The notes beneath the pieces are model-generated. The model was given only the letters and a program-made list of their open reading frames with translations. It was not told where the DNA came from and did no database searches. The translations under genes and the position numbers were made by a program. A stretch of 64,000 nucleotides of DNA from Dipteris shenzhenensis. Its lineage: Eukaryota; Polypodiophyta; Polypodiopsida; Gleicheniales. The stretch lies in NCBI GenBank assembly GCA_047967505.1, contig CM106540.1. One strand, 5' to 3'. Positions 44,730 to 57,480 of this stretch are shown piece by piece (within the stretch, counting starts at the first letter, position 1; the number at the start of each line of letters is the position of its first letter).

Positions 44730-45245
44730 ATTGGCATGCCCAAGGGCCAGATGGGGACTCCATCTGGCCCTTGGATAGGCCAGTGCACCCCTTTTTTTTT
44801 TTAAGCTCAAAATTTTTTGTTTTTTAAAAATTTAAGCAATGGCAATGTTTTGGTTGCCTTATATGCTTCCCTAGTGCAATGGCGAAGAACATCCACTTCC
44901 AACTAAAAGGTTATGCAAAAAAAAAAAACTCTAGAGAGGGAAAAAAGGGGGCACACTCGCATGCCCAAGGGCTAGATGGTCTGGCCCTTGGATGGGGACA
45001 TCAAGCCCTTGGGTGTGCTAGTGTTCCCCTTTTTTAAAAGTTTAAATTTTTTGTCTTTTTTAAAATTTTAGCAATGGAAATGTTTTTCTTACCTTATATG
45101 CTTCCCTAATGCAATGGTAAAGCACATACACTTCCAACTAAAAGGTTATGCCCCCAAAAGAAAAAAATTGGAAAGGAAAAGAAAAGGGGGCACCCTAGCG
45201 CACCCAAGGGCTCTGGCCCTTGGGCATGCCAATGCGCCCCTTTTT
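44730..45245. repeat. Tandem ~238-bp units with stem-loops
   Basis: About two and a quarter units repeat CCCAAGGGC, a GCGCCCC/TTTTTT block, AGCAATGG, TATATGCTTCCCTA(G/A)TGCAATGG and CACTTCCAACTAAAAGGTTATGC. Marker positions are 44857 and 45095. The first unit holds an exact 13-bp stem, AAGGGCCAGATGG / CCATCTGGCCCTT, with a 5-base loop at about 44742-44772. No coding potential is seen. Confidence 0.8.
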
Positions 45246-45249
45246 TTTC

Positions 45250-46900
45250 CCTCTCCATTTTTGTTTGTTTTGGCAATGCATTCATGGCCCATGCAATAAA
45301 GGCCCTTGCAATATTATAGCAACATTGTTGTACAGTCAAAAATTTTGCATCACAAGCCAGATGGGCATTTTAATTTTGATCAATTAATTTCTTCCAAATT
45401 TGCAATCAATTGTATGAAATCTACGCATCCTAGATTTTTCAATTAAAGGGAAATCAAAGCATCCTAGATTTTTCATACGAAATCAATTAAAGGGACCTTG
45501 CAATACACAAGTAATTTTTGTTTATTTTTTTCTTTAGTACAACAATTAAGAATTTCATATCTATGAAATTCTATCTATTAAATTCTCCATGTTAATATCT
45601 ATGTAGAGAGATCATAGTTGCTATCAATTGATTCCCGAGTCCATCCAAAAACTTGGTACTCACAATGAGAAAACCTCAAGTTTGAACTATGAGTCCCTTT
45701 TCATTTATATATATACCCCCCTCCATTTATATATTTTCTCCATAACACCCTCTCTAATTTAAAAATACTCCCCTTCTTTTTAATTTCCTTACATCTCTTT
45801 CTACATCTTTAATTACTTAATTTCTCTTCTTAGGCTTCTATTTATCTTTATCTCCTCTTTAAAGTTTCCTTTGTAATTCCTATTATGTATGTTTGAAATT
45901 CATGATGGAACTTATGGATGGTGACAAGCTGCTCTTCATGTCGGATGAGGTGCATGAAGCCGTATACAACAACATGCCATTTGAGATGTAAACATCATAG
46001 TTCTAACGTCTTCTCATACTTTCATGAATAAATTGGGAACATCACTTTATTATCCTTGCAATAGTGTGCGTTGCTATACTTTGAATGGCTACCACCCTTT
46101 CATTCCATGTATATAGTGATTGGCTTGTATGTGTGGTTAGAACTGGTAGTTGGTGCTACTAGTGCTACTAGTTGGTGCTACATAAGTGTGCTACTAGTGG
46201 TACTACATAGTGCTACTAAAATTTTGTTTTTACTCTTGATTTTCTTGATTTTAGGTGAAAGTTCTAATAATAAGAAAATTTTGATCAATTAATCTTTAGA
46301 ATGACTATTGAAATAATATATACTATGGCTCTTGCCTTCTCCTATGTTGGTAATGTTTTATTGGGGACTTTTCTTTCATTTAAATGTATTCATGTTACTC
46401 TTTATTCCTTGTACTGGTTTTTGTCTTGTGTAAATAATATATTAATGGATTCAGTCTTACTTTTTTAGCCACTCTAATTGACTTTTAACACATTTATTCT
46501 GAGTTGTGCTTTTAAAAAATATAACTGTTTACGATAATCTCTCATGTTAACTCCATCCTCTTTAAGAGTGAGGGTGACCCCCCTTGATACTTACTTGAAA
46601 TGGGTGGTACACCACCCCCCTTATATCTAAATTGTGATATCCATTGGATAATCTTGATGGTTTTTTGGGTCTTCGGTATAAGCGATAACAAAAGCTAGGG
46701 TGCACACGCATTACCTGTCTTCTCTCACAAATCTATGTTGTTCTAACATCTAGGTTTGTTTGGATGGTGGCAGGTAAGTGGATCCCGACCTCGGAGCCTA
46801 GACTGCCAGATGGATTCCACACTTGTTGTACCAGTTGTACTCATGAGAATTTATATGTCAAAATTAATAAAAGTTTTTTCCACCCTTATCTGAGCATCGT
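45250..46900. other. Unassigned DNA, GTGCTACTAGT minisatellite at 46140-46220
   Basis: The stretch is AT-rich. At about 46140-46220 short units containing GTGCTACTA(G)T recur about six times. A short open frame at 45903-45990 (MMELMDGDKLLFMSDEVHEA) is unrecognised. Confidence 0.5.
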
Positions 46901-46932
46901 GTGCTGTGTTGGTTATAGGTTTTTAATTTTTA

Positions 46933-47060
46933 AACACACACACACACACACACACACACAATATAAATTTGATCAGTAAATGTATCTCACACACACATAC
47001 ACTTATTTCTTTACACATGGACACACACGCACATGCATGCATGCGTGCACGCACACACAC
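46933..47060. repeat. (CA)n microsatellite cluster
   Basis: A pure CA run at 46933-46960 is followed to 47060 by interrupted CACACA and GCATGCATGCATGC repeats. Confidence 0.95.
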
Positions 47061-47389
47061 TTGCCTCCCAAAGGGATCTAACCTAATGGAGGGTTATAGA
47101 CCCACTGGAAAAAATGGAGGCCCCTCTAAATGAGGAGAAACATACCTCCCACATTGGAACAACAGTGGATCCTAGGATGTCATCATGGGAGAACCAGGGA
47201 TGACTGCATCAAAGAACAAGCAGTTGTACCACAATAGGACGGCACACAAATCTACACCCCCCCTAAGGGTATATACTCCCATGTTACCGAGAATAATGGA
47301 TGGGACCTCATGCCTACAAGAACCAATAATAAAAGAACAGGAAAGGCATAAGAATACAACAAGTTCATGAAATAGATGGGCAAAAAGAG

Positions 47390-48990
47390 TCCATTCATTA
47401 TGCCTTAATCGATTGGACTAGACTAAGTAAAGGGAGGCACTAACCATGGGGGAATACGATGCAAAAAGAAAAGGGAGGCGGATTAATATGGACATCCCCC
47501 CAAAATTAAGGATACACATGACCCCTCTACCCTAACCTTACAGCGTTCAGAAAGGTAACCCTGTAAGTAACAGTCTAACCATCGACCCTCGGGCTGGGCG
47601 GATCGGATAAAGATCTTGCAACCAAAGTGCTGGGACCCTGAGAGGCCCATGACCTGAGCCTGAGACCGTCCACGGCAGATGGAGCTGAAAAGCGCATTCA
47701 TTACGATCATTGGGGAGGATTCCGAATTCTAGAACCTTCAGGGAAACAGGCGTTGGCACGAAGACCACAAGAACGGAGGCGACAACTGGGATCCAAAGAG
47801 CCTTGGGTGCAGCGCCCGTGGAAATACCCTGAGCTTGATAATCGGAAGAGGGTCAACGGCCAGAAGGAGTTAAACGAAGTGTCCTGGAGGTGCCAGCAGT
47901 GAATCTGACAGCGGGTCCCTGGCTCTTGCAGAACCTTGGGAGCGACGCCAACGGAGCTGGTCATTTGAATATGCAGTCCGCACAGGTAAGTTGCCTGAGC
48001 TGAGTCTCCATATCCCTCTCCTATACCTTGGAGCACTCCAGACTATGCGACGACTCCCCCAAGATGCACAACCTCGACTGACGGCGGAGGGGAGCTGGAA
48101 TTCCTAGCTGAGCAGGAGCGCGGAATACTATGAGCCAACAAGAGGAGAACCCTCAGAGCCTTGGGCTCATGACCCCTCGCTATGTCTTGTGTTTTTCTTC
48201 TCCTCTTTCCCCCCCGCTCGGTCTCGTGCGTTTATGAATACTTCTCTGTTTTAAAACTCCTCCCTCGATATTTGTTTCTGCCCCGAGTAGGAAAATGCTT
48301 TGGCAACTACTCGCTCCGAATAAGGGATGCTAGAGGGAAGTGCTTATGCGCTGAGTACCTGTAGTGGAACGAGGGAAGCTCCTATGGTCGACCAACCAAG
48401 CCCCCTCCCCCTAGTACAGAGCCCGAGCGTCCCAGGAAAGCATACACACGACAAGTCTAACTAAGACCAATGCTGAGGGATCACACAGGCCCTATGAAGG
48501 AGTGAGGAACGACCCATGTAGCTACGATGCTCCTAAGTTGACGTTATGAAAAGAAATAGTAAGACCAGAACAAAACAAACGTTGTAGTTCATGCACCAGC
48601 TCTTTGCACCTAGCATGCATTAGCCCCAGCCCCTTATTGATATCGTGGTTGCTGCGAGATAGTTGTTCCATCTTTACCAGCTGGATCTAGAAATGACCAC
48701 GAGGATAAGTGGCTCCACGGTCGCCTGTGATCGGGATATGGGATACGACCGAAGTTCGTTTACATTGCCTTCATTCAGGCCCTTGAACCTCTCAACCCCA
48801 GTGTTTGTGCACAGGGAGCTACCGAGCTCGTTGACCTGCATAATGGGACGGAAAGGGAGAACCCAGAGCACCTCCATGACTCGCTCATGCGGTAGAGGTT
48901 GACCTGGCTATAGATTCTACGGTGCTCCACTGCACAAAAGCATTACGCGACCCCGCCTTTCACAGTATTAAGCAAAGTTTATACGAAATG
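47390..48990. other. CpG-rich segment, possibly organellar insert
   Basis: Base composition changes sharply: GC near one half and many CpG, TCG and CGA words, while the rest of the window is CpG-poor. There is no transposon feature. Open frames are short and unrecognised. Plant mitochondrial intergenic DNA has this look, and nuclear copies that have not had time to lose CpG keep it. No mitochondrial gene was recognised, so this is inference only. An alternative is a GC-rich repeat not otherwise in the window. Edges are approximate and the right edge could extend to 49190. Confidence 0.35.
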
Positions 48991-48999
48991 GCTCGTGGT

Positions 49000-49938
49000 A
49001 GATCTTATTAATAAGGCAAGTTTAGTCTTGGATGCTTGGACAGATAGTTGGATTGGTTTTTGAACAAGCACGAAACTCGGTATAGCACTCAAAGTAAATA
49101 CTACGCGCACGAGAAACTTAGCCTCTGATCTGTACTAACTAAAGCATTCTATAAGAGGTAGTAGATGCTCGGAGTACCTGCTGCAAGCTTATCTTTTCCT
49201 CTATTTTTTAAAGGAAATGTCAGCTAGACTGGATATTGATCTTAAAAAGATACTCGATCTTGTAAAGAAAATAATAATACTCAGATTTCATGAGACAAAT
49301 CTATTCTCTAGCTCTGGTGTATATATATTGACAAAATTATGTTTGTGATCCAAAATTATGTTTGCTGGGATCACAGGGACTAACACGAGTGGTATTTGTG
49401 ATAGTATTTTTGGTTATAAGTCATTTAATGAAGATATGGTGGCGTTAGGCAACCACATCCCTTATGACCGCTAAGACCTATGCACATGAGAAAGGAATAT
49501 TTTATGATGGACCCTCAATAACTTTAAGATCCCAGAAGAAGGATCCTCACTGCATTTCTGAAAATCATTTGATAGTATCTTTGTTCCAAATTGTTAAGGT
49601 TGACAAGGATAACAACTGTGGCTTGGATGTGAAGTCTGTAGTCCCACAATGCATTGGGTTCATGTCCTGACATGCTATGCTTGTGGATGGATGTAGGTGA
49701 GTTGGCCACTTACCTTGACTTTTTGGTAGAAAGGGAAGACAGTGAGATGATATATACGGGCGAATCTGACCATTATACAACGGTCCTTAGTCCAAGAGCA
49801 TCTATCAATGAAGAACCGTTTGGGGTATCCCCAATGGCAACTCGACACATTTTGATGCCCATTGGGAAGTTCCATGAAAGCATCACCTATGCAGCTACCA
49901 GGCTGTCCATTGGGACCTAGTTTCTACACAAGAAAAAC
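49000..49938 (+). other. Unassigned DNA with weak ORFs
   Basis: Two overlapping plus-strand open pieces (49464-49670 and 49654-49920) could encode PHCISENHLIVSLFQIVKVD and DVGELATYLDFLVEREDSEM. They may be remnants of one coding region with a frameshift at about 49660. I do not recognise them. Confidence 0.3.
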
Positions 49939-49939
49939 T

Positions 49940-50742
49940 ATGTTAATATAGGATTTTGATCAGTCCATATCTTGGACAGACTAAGGGATCTATGGAATGG
50001 ACATTATCTAAATTCTGCTCTATATTTATGGTTGATATACAATTATTTCCATAGTTTTGAATTTACGAGATTATTGGTAATGTCTGTTCAATACAATTAT
50101 ATATAAGCACTGTCCCTTGGTGTGGGATACACTACTTTAATGCATATGATGCATGATGGAATGCAATAGGAACATGGGAATGGCAATGCATGCAATGTAA
50201 AGGGCATTTTCTGCATCAAAACCAAGGATGTGTAGTAGGGAAGAAATAGAGTATACTGTTTTAGTAGGTAACACACACACACACACACATGAATACTACC
50301 CTAACTATGAATTATTCTTTTATGCACCCCCGTGAAATCTATGTTAATATAGGATTTTGATCAGTCCATATCTTGGACAGACTAAGGGATCTATGGAATA
50401 GACATTATCTGAATTCTGCTCTATATTTATGGTTGATATACATTTATTTCCATAGTTTTGAATTTACGAGATTATTGGTAATGTCTGTTCAATGGAATTA
50501 TATATAAGCACTGTCCCTAAGTGTGGGATACACTAATTTAATGCATATGATGCATGATGGAATGCAATAGGAACATGGGAATGGCAATGCATGCAATGTA
50601 AAGGGCATTTTCTACATCAAAACCAAGGATGTGTAGTAAGGAAGAAATAGAGTATATTGTTTTAGTAGGTAACACACACACACACACACACATGAATACT
50701 ACCCTAACTATGAATTATTCTTTTATGCACCCCCGTGAAATC
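49940..50742. repeat. 401-bp tandem duplication
   Basis: The block starting ATGTTAATATAGGATTTTGATC at 49940 repeats at 50341 and each copy ends CACCCCCGTGAAATCT. The copies differ by a few substitutions and by the length of a (CA)n run (50271-50288 and 50672-50691). No terminal inverted repeats or coding potential is seen. Confidence 0.93.
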
Positions 50743-50959
50743 TTCCCTTTACACTTTCTTTTCAACCACCCCACATACCAAGCCCACTAATCATTCCATA
50801 CCTTCTCTACTCCCTTCTTAACCCATGCACTCATTCGCTACTTACTCCACTTGTGACTTAAATTTCACCTAAGAATCCATATGGTTGTCTATATTCCTAG
50901 GTAAAGCGATAACAAGCCGAGGAAAATAGGCATTACCTGTCTATGATTGATGGCATAGG

Positions 50960-53900
50960 TGCCGGTCTCAATATCATCACATGGTGTTGTGGACAATGGA
51001 ACCAGTGCTGTTCTCTAACCATCATCTATGACAACATTGACATACATGAATAATTTTCATTCTATAGTTTGGAGAATGGCACTAGTGCCATTCTCCAGAA
51101 GATCATATGAATATTTCAAGAATAGCACCAATGCCAATCATACATGGAGAATGGCACTAGTGCCATTATCCTCAAGCTTGTCATTAATGGCACATGCGTG
51201 AGTCTCAATATAATCATATGGTGTTGTGGACAATGGCATGAGTGCCATTCTCTAGAGTCTCAATATAATCATATGGTGTTGTGGACAATGGCATGAATGC
51301 CATTCTCTAACCATCACCTGTGACCATTGAAATCTAGGGAATGGGATATGACCTTATGCAATTGATTTTTACCATATGAGATTGTCATGAGAGTGTCTTC
51401 TTTACCTACTCTCTTTACCTACTCATGAGGCCTTCCTTGAATTTTTTGATGGCATATTCTTCACCGGATGAAGTTTATGTGTTGGAACACGGCATATTCT
51501 TCACCGGATGAGTTTATGTGTTGGAACACAACATTATATGAATATTTGGAGAATTGCACCAATGCCATTTCATCACCTAGAGAATGGAGAATGGCATCAG
51601 TGCCATTCTCCTCAATCCATGTGATTAATGGCACTTGTTCCATTCTCAAGATAGTCATATGGTGTTCAAGACAATGGCACTAGTGCCAATCTCCAACCAT
51701 GATCCGTAATAACCTGGACATTTGGAGAGTGGCACCATAACCATTCTAGCTACATTTTTGTCTCTATATGGCCAATCCCCTCAGAATGGCTCTAGTGCAT
51801 AATTTCTTCACGAGATGGGTGGAAGTTTGGAGAAAGGCACTTGTGCCATTCTCCAGAACATCCTATGAATATTTGGAGAATGGCACCAATGCCATTCATC
51901 AGACGGAGAAAAGGAGAGTGATGCTAGTGCGATTCTCCTCAATCCATGTGATTGATAGAATAGGTTTGAGTCTACATATAATCATATGGTGTTGTTGACA
52001 ATGGCACGAGTGCCATTCTCTAACCATCATCTGTGACAACATTGACATACATGAATAATTGGCATTCTATATGAGTTGAAGTTTGGAGAATGGCACTGGT
52101 GCTATTCTCCACAACATCAAATCAATACTTCAAGAATAGCACCTATGCCATTCATACATGGAGAATGGAGAATTGCAGTGGTTCCATTCTCCTCAATCCT
52201 TGTAATTAATGGCACAGGTTCCAGTCTCAATATAATCAGATGATGTTATGGACAATGCCACCAATTCCATTATCTAACCATCACCTGTGACAACATTGAA
52301 ATCTAGGGAATGGGATATGACCATATGCAATTGATTTTTATAATATGAGATTGTCTTCTTTACCTACTCATGAGGCCTTCCTCAAACTTTTGTTTGGCAT
52401 ATTCTTCATCGGATCAACTGAGGTATTGGAACACAACATCATATGAATATTTGGATAGTGGCACAAGTGTCATTCATCACTTAGAGAATGGAGAATGGCA
52501 TTGGTGGCATTCTCCTCAATCCATGTGATTAATGGCATTGGTGCCATTCTCAATATAATTATATGGTGTTCAAGACAATGGCACCAGTGCTTATCTCCAA
52601 CCATGATCCATGACAACCTTGACATTTGGAGAGTGGCACCACCATAACCATTCTAGCTATGGTTTTGTCTAAATGGCCAATCCCCTTAGAATGGCTTTGG
52701 TGCATAAATTTTTCACCAATGGGTTGAAGTTTGGATAATGGCACTGGTGCCATTCTCCATAACATCATATGAATATTTGGCAAATGGCACCAATTCCATT
52801 CATCAGATGGAGAAATAGAGAATTGCAGTGGTGCCATTCTCCTCAATCCATGTGATTGATGGCATAGGTGCAAGTCTCAATATAATCATATGGTGTTTTT
52901 GACAATGGCATAAGTGCCTTCTCTAGCCATCATTTGTGACAACATTGACATACATGAATAATTTGTATTCTATATGAGTTGAAATTTGGAGAATGGCACT
53001 GGTGCCATTCTCCACATCATCATATGAATATTTCAAGAATAGAACCAATGCCATTCATACATCATATGGTCTTGTGGACAATGGAACTAGTGCCATTCTC
53101 TAACTATCACCTATGACAACCTTGACATCTAGGGAATGGGATATGACCATATGCAATTGATTTTCACTGTATGAAATTTTCATAATGAGGGTGTCTTCTT
53201 TACCTTCTCATGAGGCTTTCCTCGAATTTTTGGTTGGGATATTCCTCACTGGATCAGTTGAAGTGTCGGAACACAATATTATATTAAATATTTGGAGAAT
53301 GTTACCAATGCCATTCATCACCTAGAGAATGGAGAATGAAACTCGTGCTATTCTCCTCAATCCATGTGATTAATGGCATTGGTTCCATTCTCAATATAAT
53401 CATATGGTGTTCACGACAATGGCACTAGTGCCAATCTCCAACCATGATACGTGACAACCTTGAGTGCTTGGAAAGTGGCACGATAACCATTCTAGTGATG
53501 GTTTCCTCCATATTTGGATGTTCACAAAACAATGCGCTTTAGGGAGTCTTTGGAGTTCGTTATTGTATATATCTAAATACCATCCTCTTCCAGAACTAAA
53601 TCCATCATAAATTGACACCTCTCAAACCTTTCTCTTTCCCTTTCTATTAATAAAAGAACCAAGGGAAACTACATTAAGAAAATAAACAATCCAAATGGAT
53701 AGAACAACAATGAAATGTACAATAGAAAATCATAAATGTAATAGGAAATATTACAACCACAATGCAACTTCTATGAACAAAATAATCAAGGTGAAGCAAC
53801 TTTATATATGCATTATGAAAAACTACAGCCACACTGCAAGCGAATATACACATTATCAAACTTAAGCTGGTTATAATAAAGAATGGTATTCGAGTGATTC

Positions 53901-55350
53901 TCTAACAATTAAACGAGGTTGTGAAAAGTGCCACCAATGCCATTAAACACATGGATTGTGAGTTTGTGGAGAATGGCACTAGTGCCATCCTCTACGAGAG
54001 TTCGAGGATAATGCCACTGGTTCCATCCTCCATGATATTGAGGAGAATGGAACAAGTTCCATTCATCACATGGATTGCAGAGAATGGCATTCTCGCAATG
54101 TGAAGGTTAAACATGAGACTTCTCTCATTTGAACTTCTACAGAATGGCACTAATTCGAATCTCTATGTGACTATGTGTAGATTGGAATTGGTGCCATGTA
54201 TCACATAGATTGCACAATATAGCACTAGTGCCACTCTCCATATGTCAAGGTGGTCATAGATCATGGTTGGAGACTGGCACCAATGCCATTAATCACATGG
54301 ATTGAGGAGAATGGCACTAGTTCCATGATCCATTCTCTAGGTGATGAATGACATTGGTGCCACTCTCCAAAATTTCATATAATGTTGTGTTCCAACACTT
54401 CAATTGATCCAGTGAAGAATATCACAACCAAACATTCATGCAAGGCCTCATGAGTAGGTAAAGAAGAAACCCTCATGACAATTTCACATGGTAAAAATCA
54501 ATTGCATATGGTTATATCCCATTCCCTAGATGTCAATGTTGTCATAGATGATGGTTAGAGAATGGCACTAGCGCCATTGCCCACAACACCATGTGATTAT
54601 ATTGAGACTACCACTTGTGCCATTAATTACAAGGATTGAGGAGAATGGCACCACTACCATTCTCCATTCTTCATTTATGAATGGCATTGGCACTACTCTT
54701 GAAATATTCATATGATGTTGTGGAGAATGGCACCAGTGCCATTCTCCAAACTTTAACTCATATAGAATGCAAATTATTCTGGTATGTCAATGTTGTCACG
54801 ACTCACAGATGATGGTTAGAGAATGTCACTCATGCATTGTCCACAACACCATATGATTATATTGACACTCACACCGATGCCATCAATCACATGGATTGAG
54901 GAAAATAGGCACCACTGCCATTCTCCATTTCTCCATCTAATGAATTGCATTGGTTCCATTAACCAAATATTCATATGATGTTGTGGAGAATGCCACCAGT
55001 GCCATTCTCCAAACTTCAACACATCTGGTGATAAAAATCTGCACTCGAGCCATTCTAAGGGGATTGGCCATATAGAAAAAACCTTAGCTAGAATAGTTAT
55101 GATGCCGCTCTCCTAATGTCAAGGTTGTCACGGATCATTGTTGAAGATTGGCATTAGTGTCATTGTCTTGAACACCATATGATTATATTGAGAATGGCAC
55201 TAGTGCCATTAAGGGCATAAAGATTCACAAAGTTGGGATGTGAGTAATAAAATTTATTTTCTATGCATTATTTATTTCAAGAATGTTTATGGATTTGTGA
55301 AAGAAGTGATAGTAGTGTCAATTCCCTGATGTGAGAATGGCACTAGTGCC
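50960..55350. repeat. 4.4-kb array of short palindromes, partly inverted
   Basis: At least two dozen near-perfect palindromes of the form GAGAATGGCACTAGTGCCATTCTC recur, usually 60-100 bp apart, embedded in longer units. A marker, GGGATATGACC with CAATTGATTTT, occurs in direct order at 51343, 52312 and 53138 and inverted at about 54520-54485. A second marker, ACTCATGAGG, shows the same pattern. So three direct units of about 830-970 bp face an inverted right part (about 53900-55350) across a spacer (about 53500-53900) without the motif. Open frames here have only repeat-derived peptides and are not genes. Confidence 0.9.
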
Positions 55351-55611
55351 ATTCTTCTTGTTACCAAGTCATGTTTTTGACAACTTGCCAACTTGCAGCT
55401 TCTCTCTGACCCATGACTCACATGAGCCCTTGAAGCTCTGATAAACAATTGAATCAATTTTGAAGTAAGTTTCAAGGGTGTCCCATGTTTGATTTTGAGG
55501 CGAAGGGTGGCATAATTTGAACTCCTTGATGACCTGATTTCCAAGAAGCTGTTAATCTATGTTGATTGGGTGATTAGTTACAATAGAGGGTAATAAGTCT
55601 ACATCATAGTC

Positions 55612-56450
55612 TTGTTTCCTTGGAAAGTTATTCAGATGCACATGGAGATGGAGGGGGAGCACTTTCTAACACGTCACTCTAAGGGATGGCTTCCAATCAG
55701 CTTGTGTGTGCTAGACACCTCAGAGGGATTTGCTAAAGGCATTTGTTGGGTCAAGGATGCCTTCAAGAAGTTGCTGGTTTTATGGAGACCATTGCCACTT
55801 CATCACAATATGTATTGCTATCATTTTTAACAATGATAGAGATGGTAAATCTCAAGAAAGGGCTCGATTTCGGCATGGAATCTTTGTGAGTGTTATCCAT
55901 GAATTAGAGAGCGCACAGAAGGGTTTGTCTAACACCTTTTGTTTTTTGTCGTTTGTAAGTTCACATGATGGTTTTCATGGATTTGAGAACCTGTTAGAAA
56001 ACACAATGCCATACACAATAATTGAGGAAAATATTGTTTATTCTAATGAGGACGATGAGAATGAAAAAGAGGCGGTTGTGAAGCATGGCATCGTCAAGGA
56101 GTGCATCATTAAGGAGTGCATGGCATCATCAAAAAGAGGTGGTTGTGAAGCATGGCATCATCAAGGAGTGCATCAGGTGCTATTGTAGCAGGAACATGAA
56201 TTTGTTGTTAACTTCTTTACTAATGGAGGTGTGGCATTACAGGCATTGTCAAGCAAAAGAAAAGTGATTGCTCTGGTGAAGACATCCCATAAGGCGACAG
56301 AGATTGAGGCTATGTGTGTGGTACATGCATCAGATAATCCCCATGGTAAGATTTGGTCTAGCATGGAGAGGCCTCTCGAGACATATAGAGCTGATTCACC
56401 TATAGATGAAGGAATTGGAGAGGGTGAGCACCACGTTGAAGACTTGTGAC
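55612..56450 (+). pseudogene. Unrecognised coding remnant
   Basis: Two frames joined by a frameshift near 55770-55900 have coding composition: GWLPISLCVLDTSEGFAKGI, a shifted segment, then VSVIHELESAQKGLSNTFCF and SSHDGFHGFENLLENTMPY. Next come an acidic stretch SNEDDENEKE, a duplicated GTGAAGCATGGCATC(G/A)TCAAGG block (56078-56175), and KRKVIALVKTSHKATEIEAM. I do not recognise the family. It lies between the palindrome array and the candidate DNA transposon. A palindrome of the array family sits inside the region before it (55330) and after it (about 56670). Confidence 0.4.
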
Positions 56451-56699
56451 CTTTAACTGAACCAGAACTTGAAGCTATCCCAAAGATTACATTAGAAGAT
56501 TTGGATCAAGAAGGTCTTAAGCTACTCATTTATTCTTGTGTATATAGTTCAAAAGAATTTTAGCAATATAATAATATGACTTTTATGGATTATTTGGATT
56601 TCACATACTCTCATTATATTAAAGAGATTGAACATGTGGTATGATGAAATTGTGTGAGATAATGACATGAGGAATCGCACTAGTGTCATTCTCCCAATG

Positions 56700-57480
56700 T
56701 GGGGTGTCAATGGCAACATGCAGCGCACCATGGATTGCAAGAGAAGCACATAGAGGCTGCGAGATAGGAAAGCCAAAAAGCTAGGTCAAGGCACAAGGAA
56801 CAGAGTGTGGGTCGAGGAAAGCACTGGCATGGTATCGAATCAGCAACGGAAGACACTTTTGCAACATCTGCAAAGGGAGAAACAACGAGAAGAAAGAAGA
56901 CTCTTTGTAGAGTAGTAGCAAGAAGCGATTGCAGATGCATGCATTCGATCATTGCCATTGGAGAAAATAACACGAGTTGTGGTGTCACGATTGGTGGGAT
57001 CATTTGAGGCAGCAATATTAGGCCATTTAGGTGATTACACCCTAAAGTTTGTAGAGTAACAACCCTACCAACACCTCAGGAGATGCATGCCCAAGAGGCG
57101 ATGCTCTCTAACATGAGAAATGGCCTACAAAAAGGGAAAGGGGTGCACAGTTTAGATCAACTAGCTACAAAGAGGGCAACATTAGCTATGTTGGTGTCCT
57201 TTGAAACAAAGGAGAAATGGCTTGGGCACACAGTGTTGAACATGTTGTCAATCAGAAGGACCAACGTGGCTCCAGCGGTTGAATGTAGAGCAGAAGCAAT
57301 GCACGATCATCCCGATCCGAGAAGTTTGTGGGCTTTAATAGAACACAAGAAAAGGAGAGATGTACAACCTAAGTGCAGAAGTCATTGCTACAATGACAAT
57401 GTTTTTGCACAAAAATATGAGAGTTTTTCCAAATAGAAAGGACATCTGTAAGAAGCGGACAGGACATAAGGTGTTTGAGG
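56700..57480 (+). other. Weakly coding stretch, unassigned
   Basis: Plus-strand open pieces at 56807-57007 and 57083-57436 (ATLAMLVSFETKEKWLGHTV, RRDVQPKCRSHCYNDNVFA) are unrecognised. They may belong to the remnant at 55612-56450. Confidence 0.3.

Noticed and set aside
47185-48902. Short open frames in the CpG-rich segment
   Set aside because: None shows a known organellar or nuclear domain, and GC-rich DNA gives such frames by chance.
50960-55350. CRISPR-like spacing of short repeats
   Set aside because: Repeats are palindromes in diverged longer units with repeated spacers, in a eukaryotic transposon-rich context.
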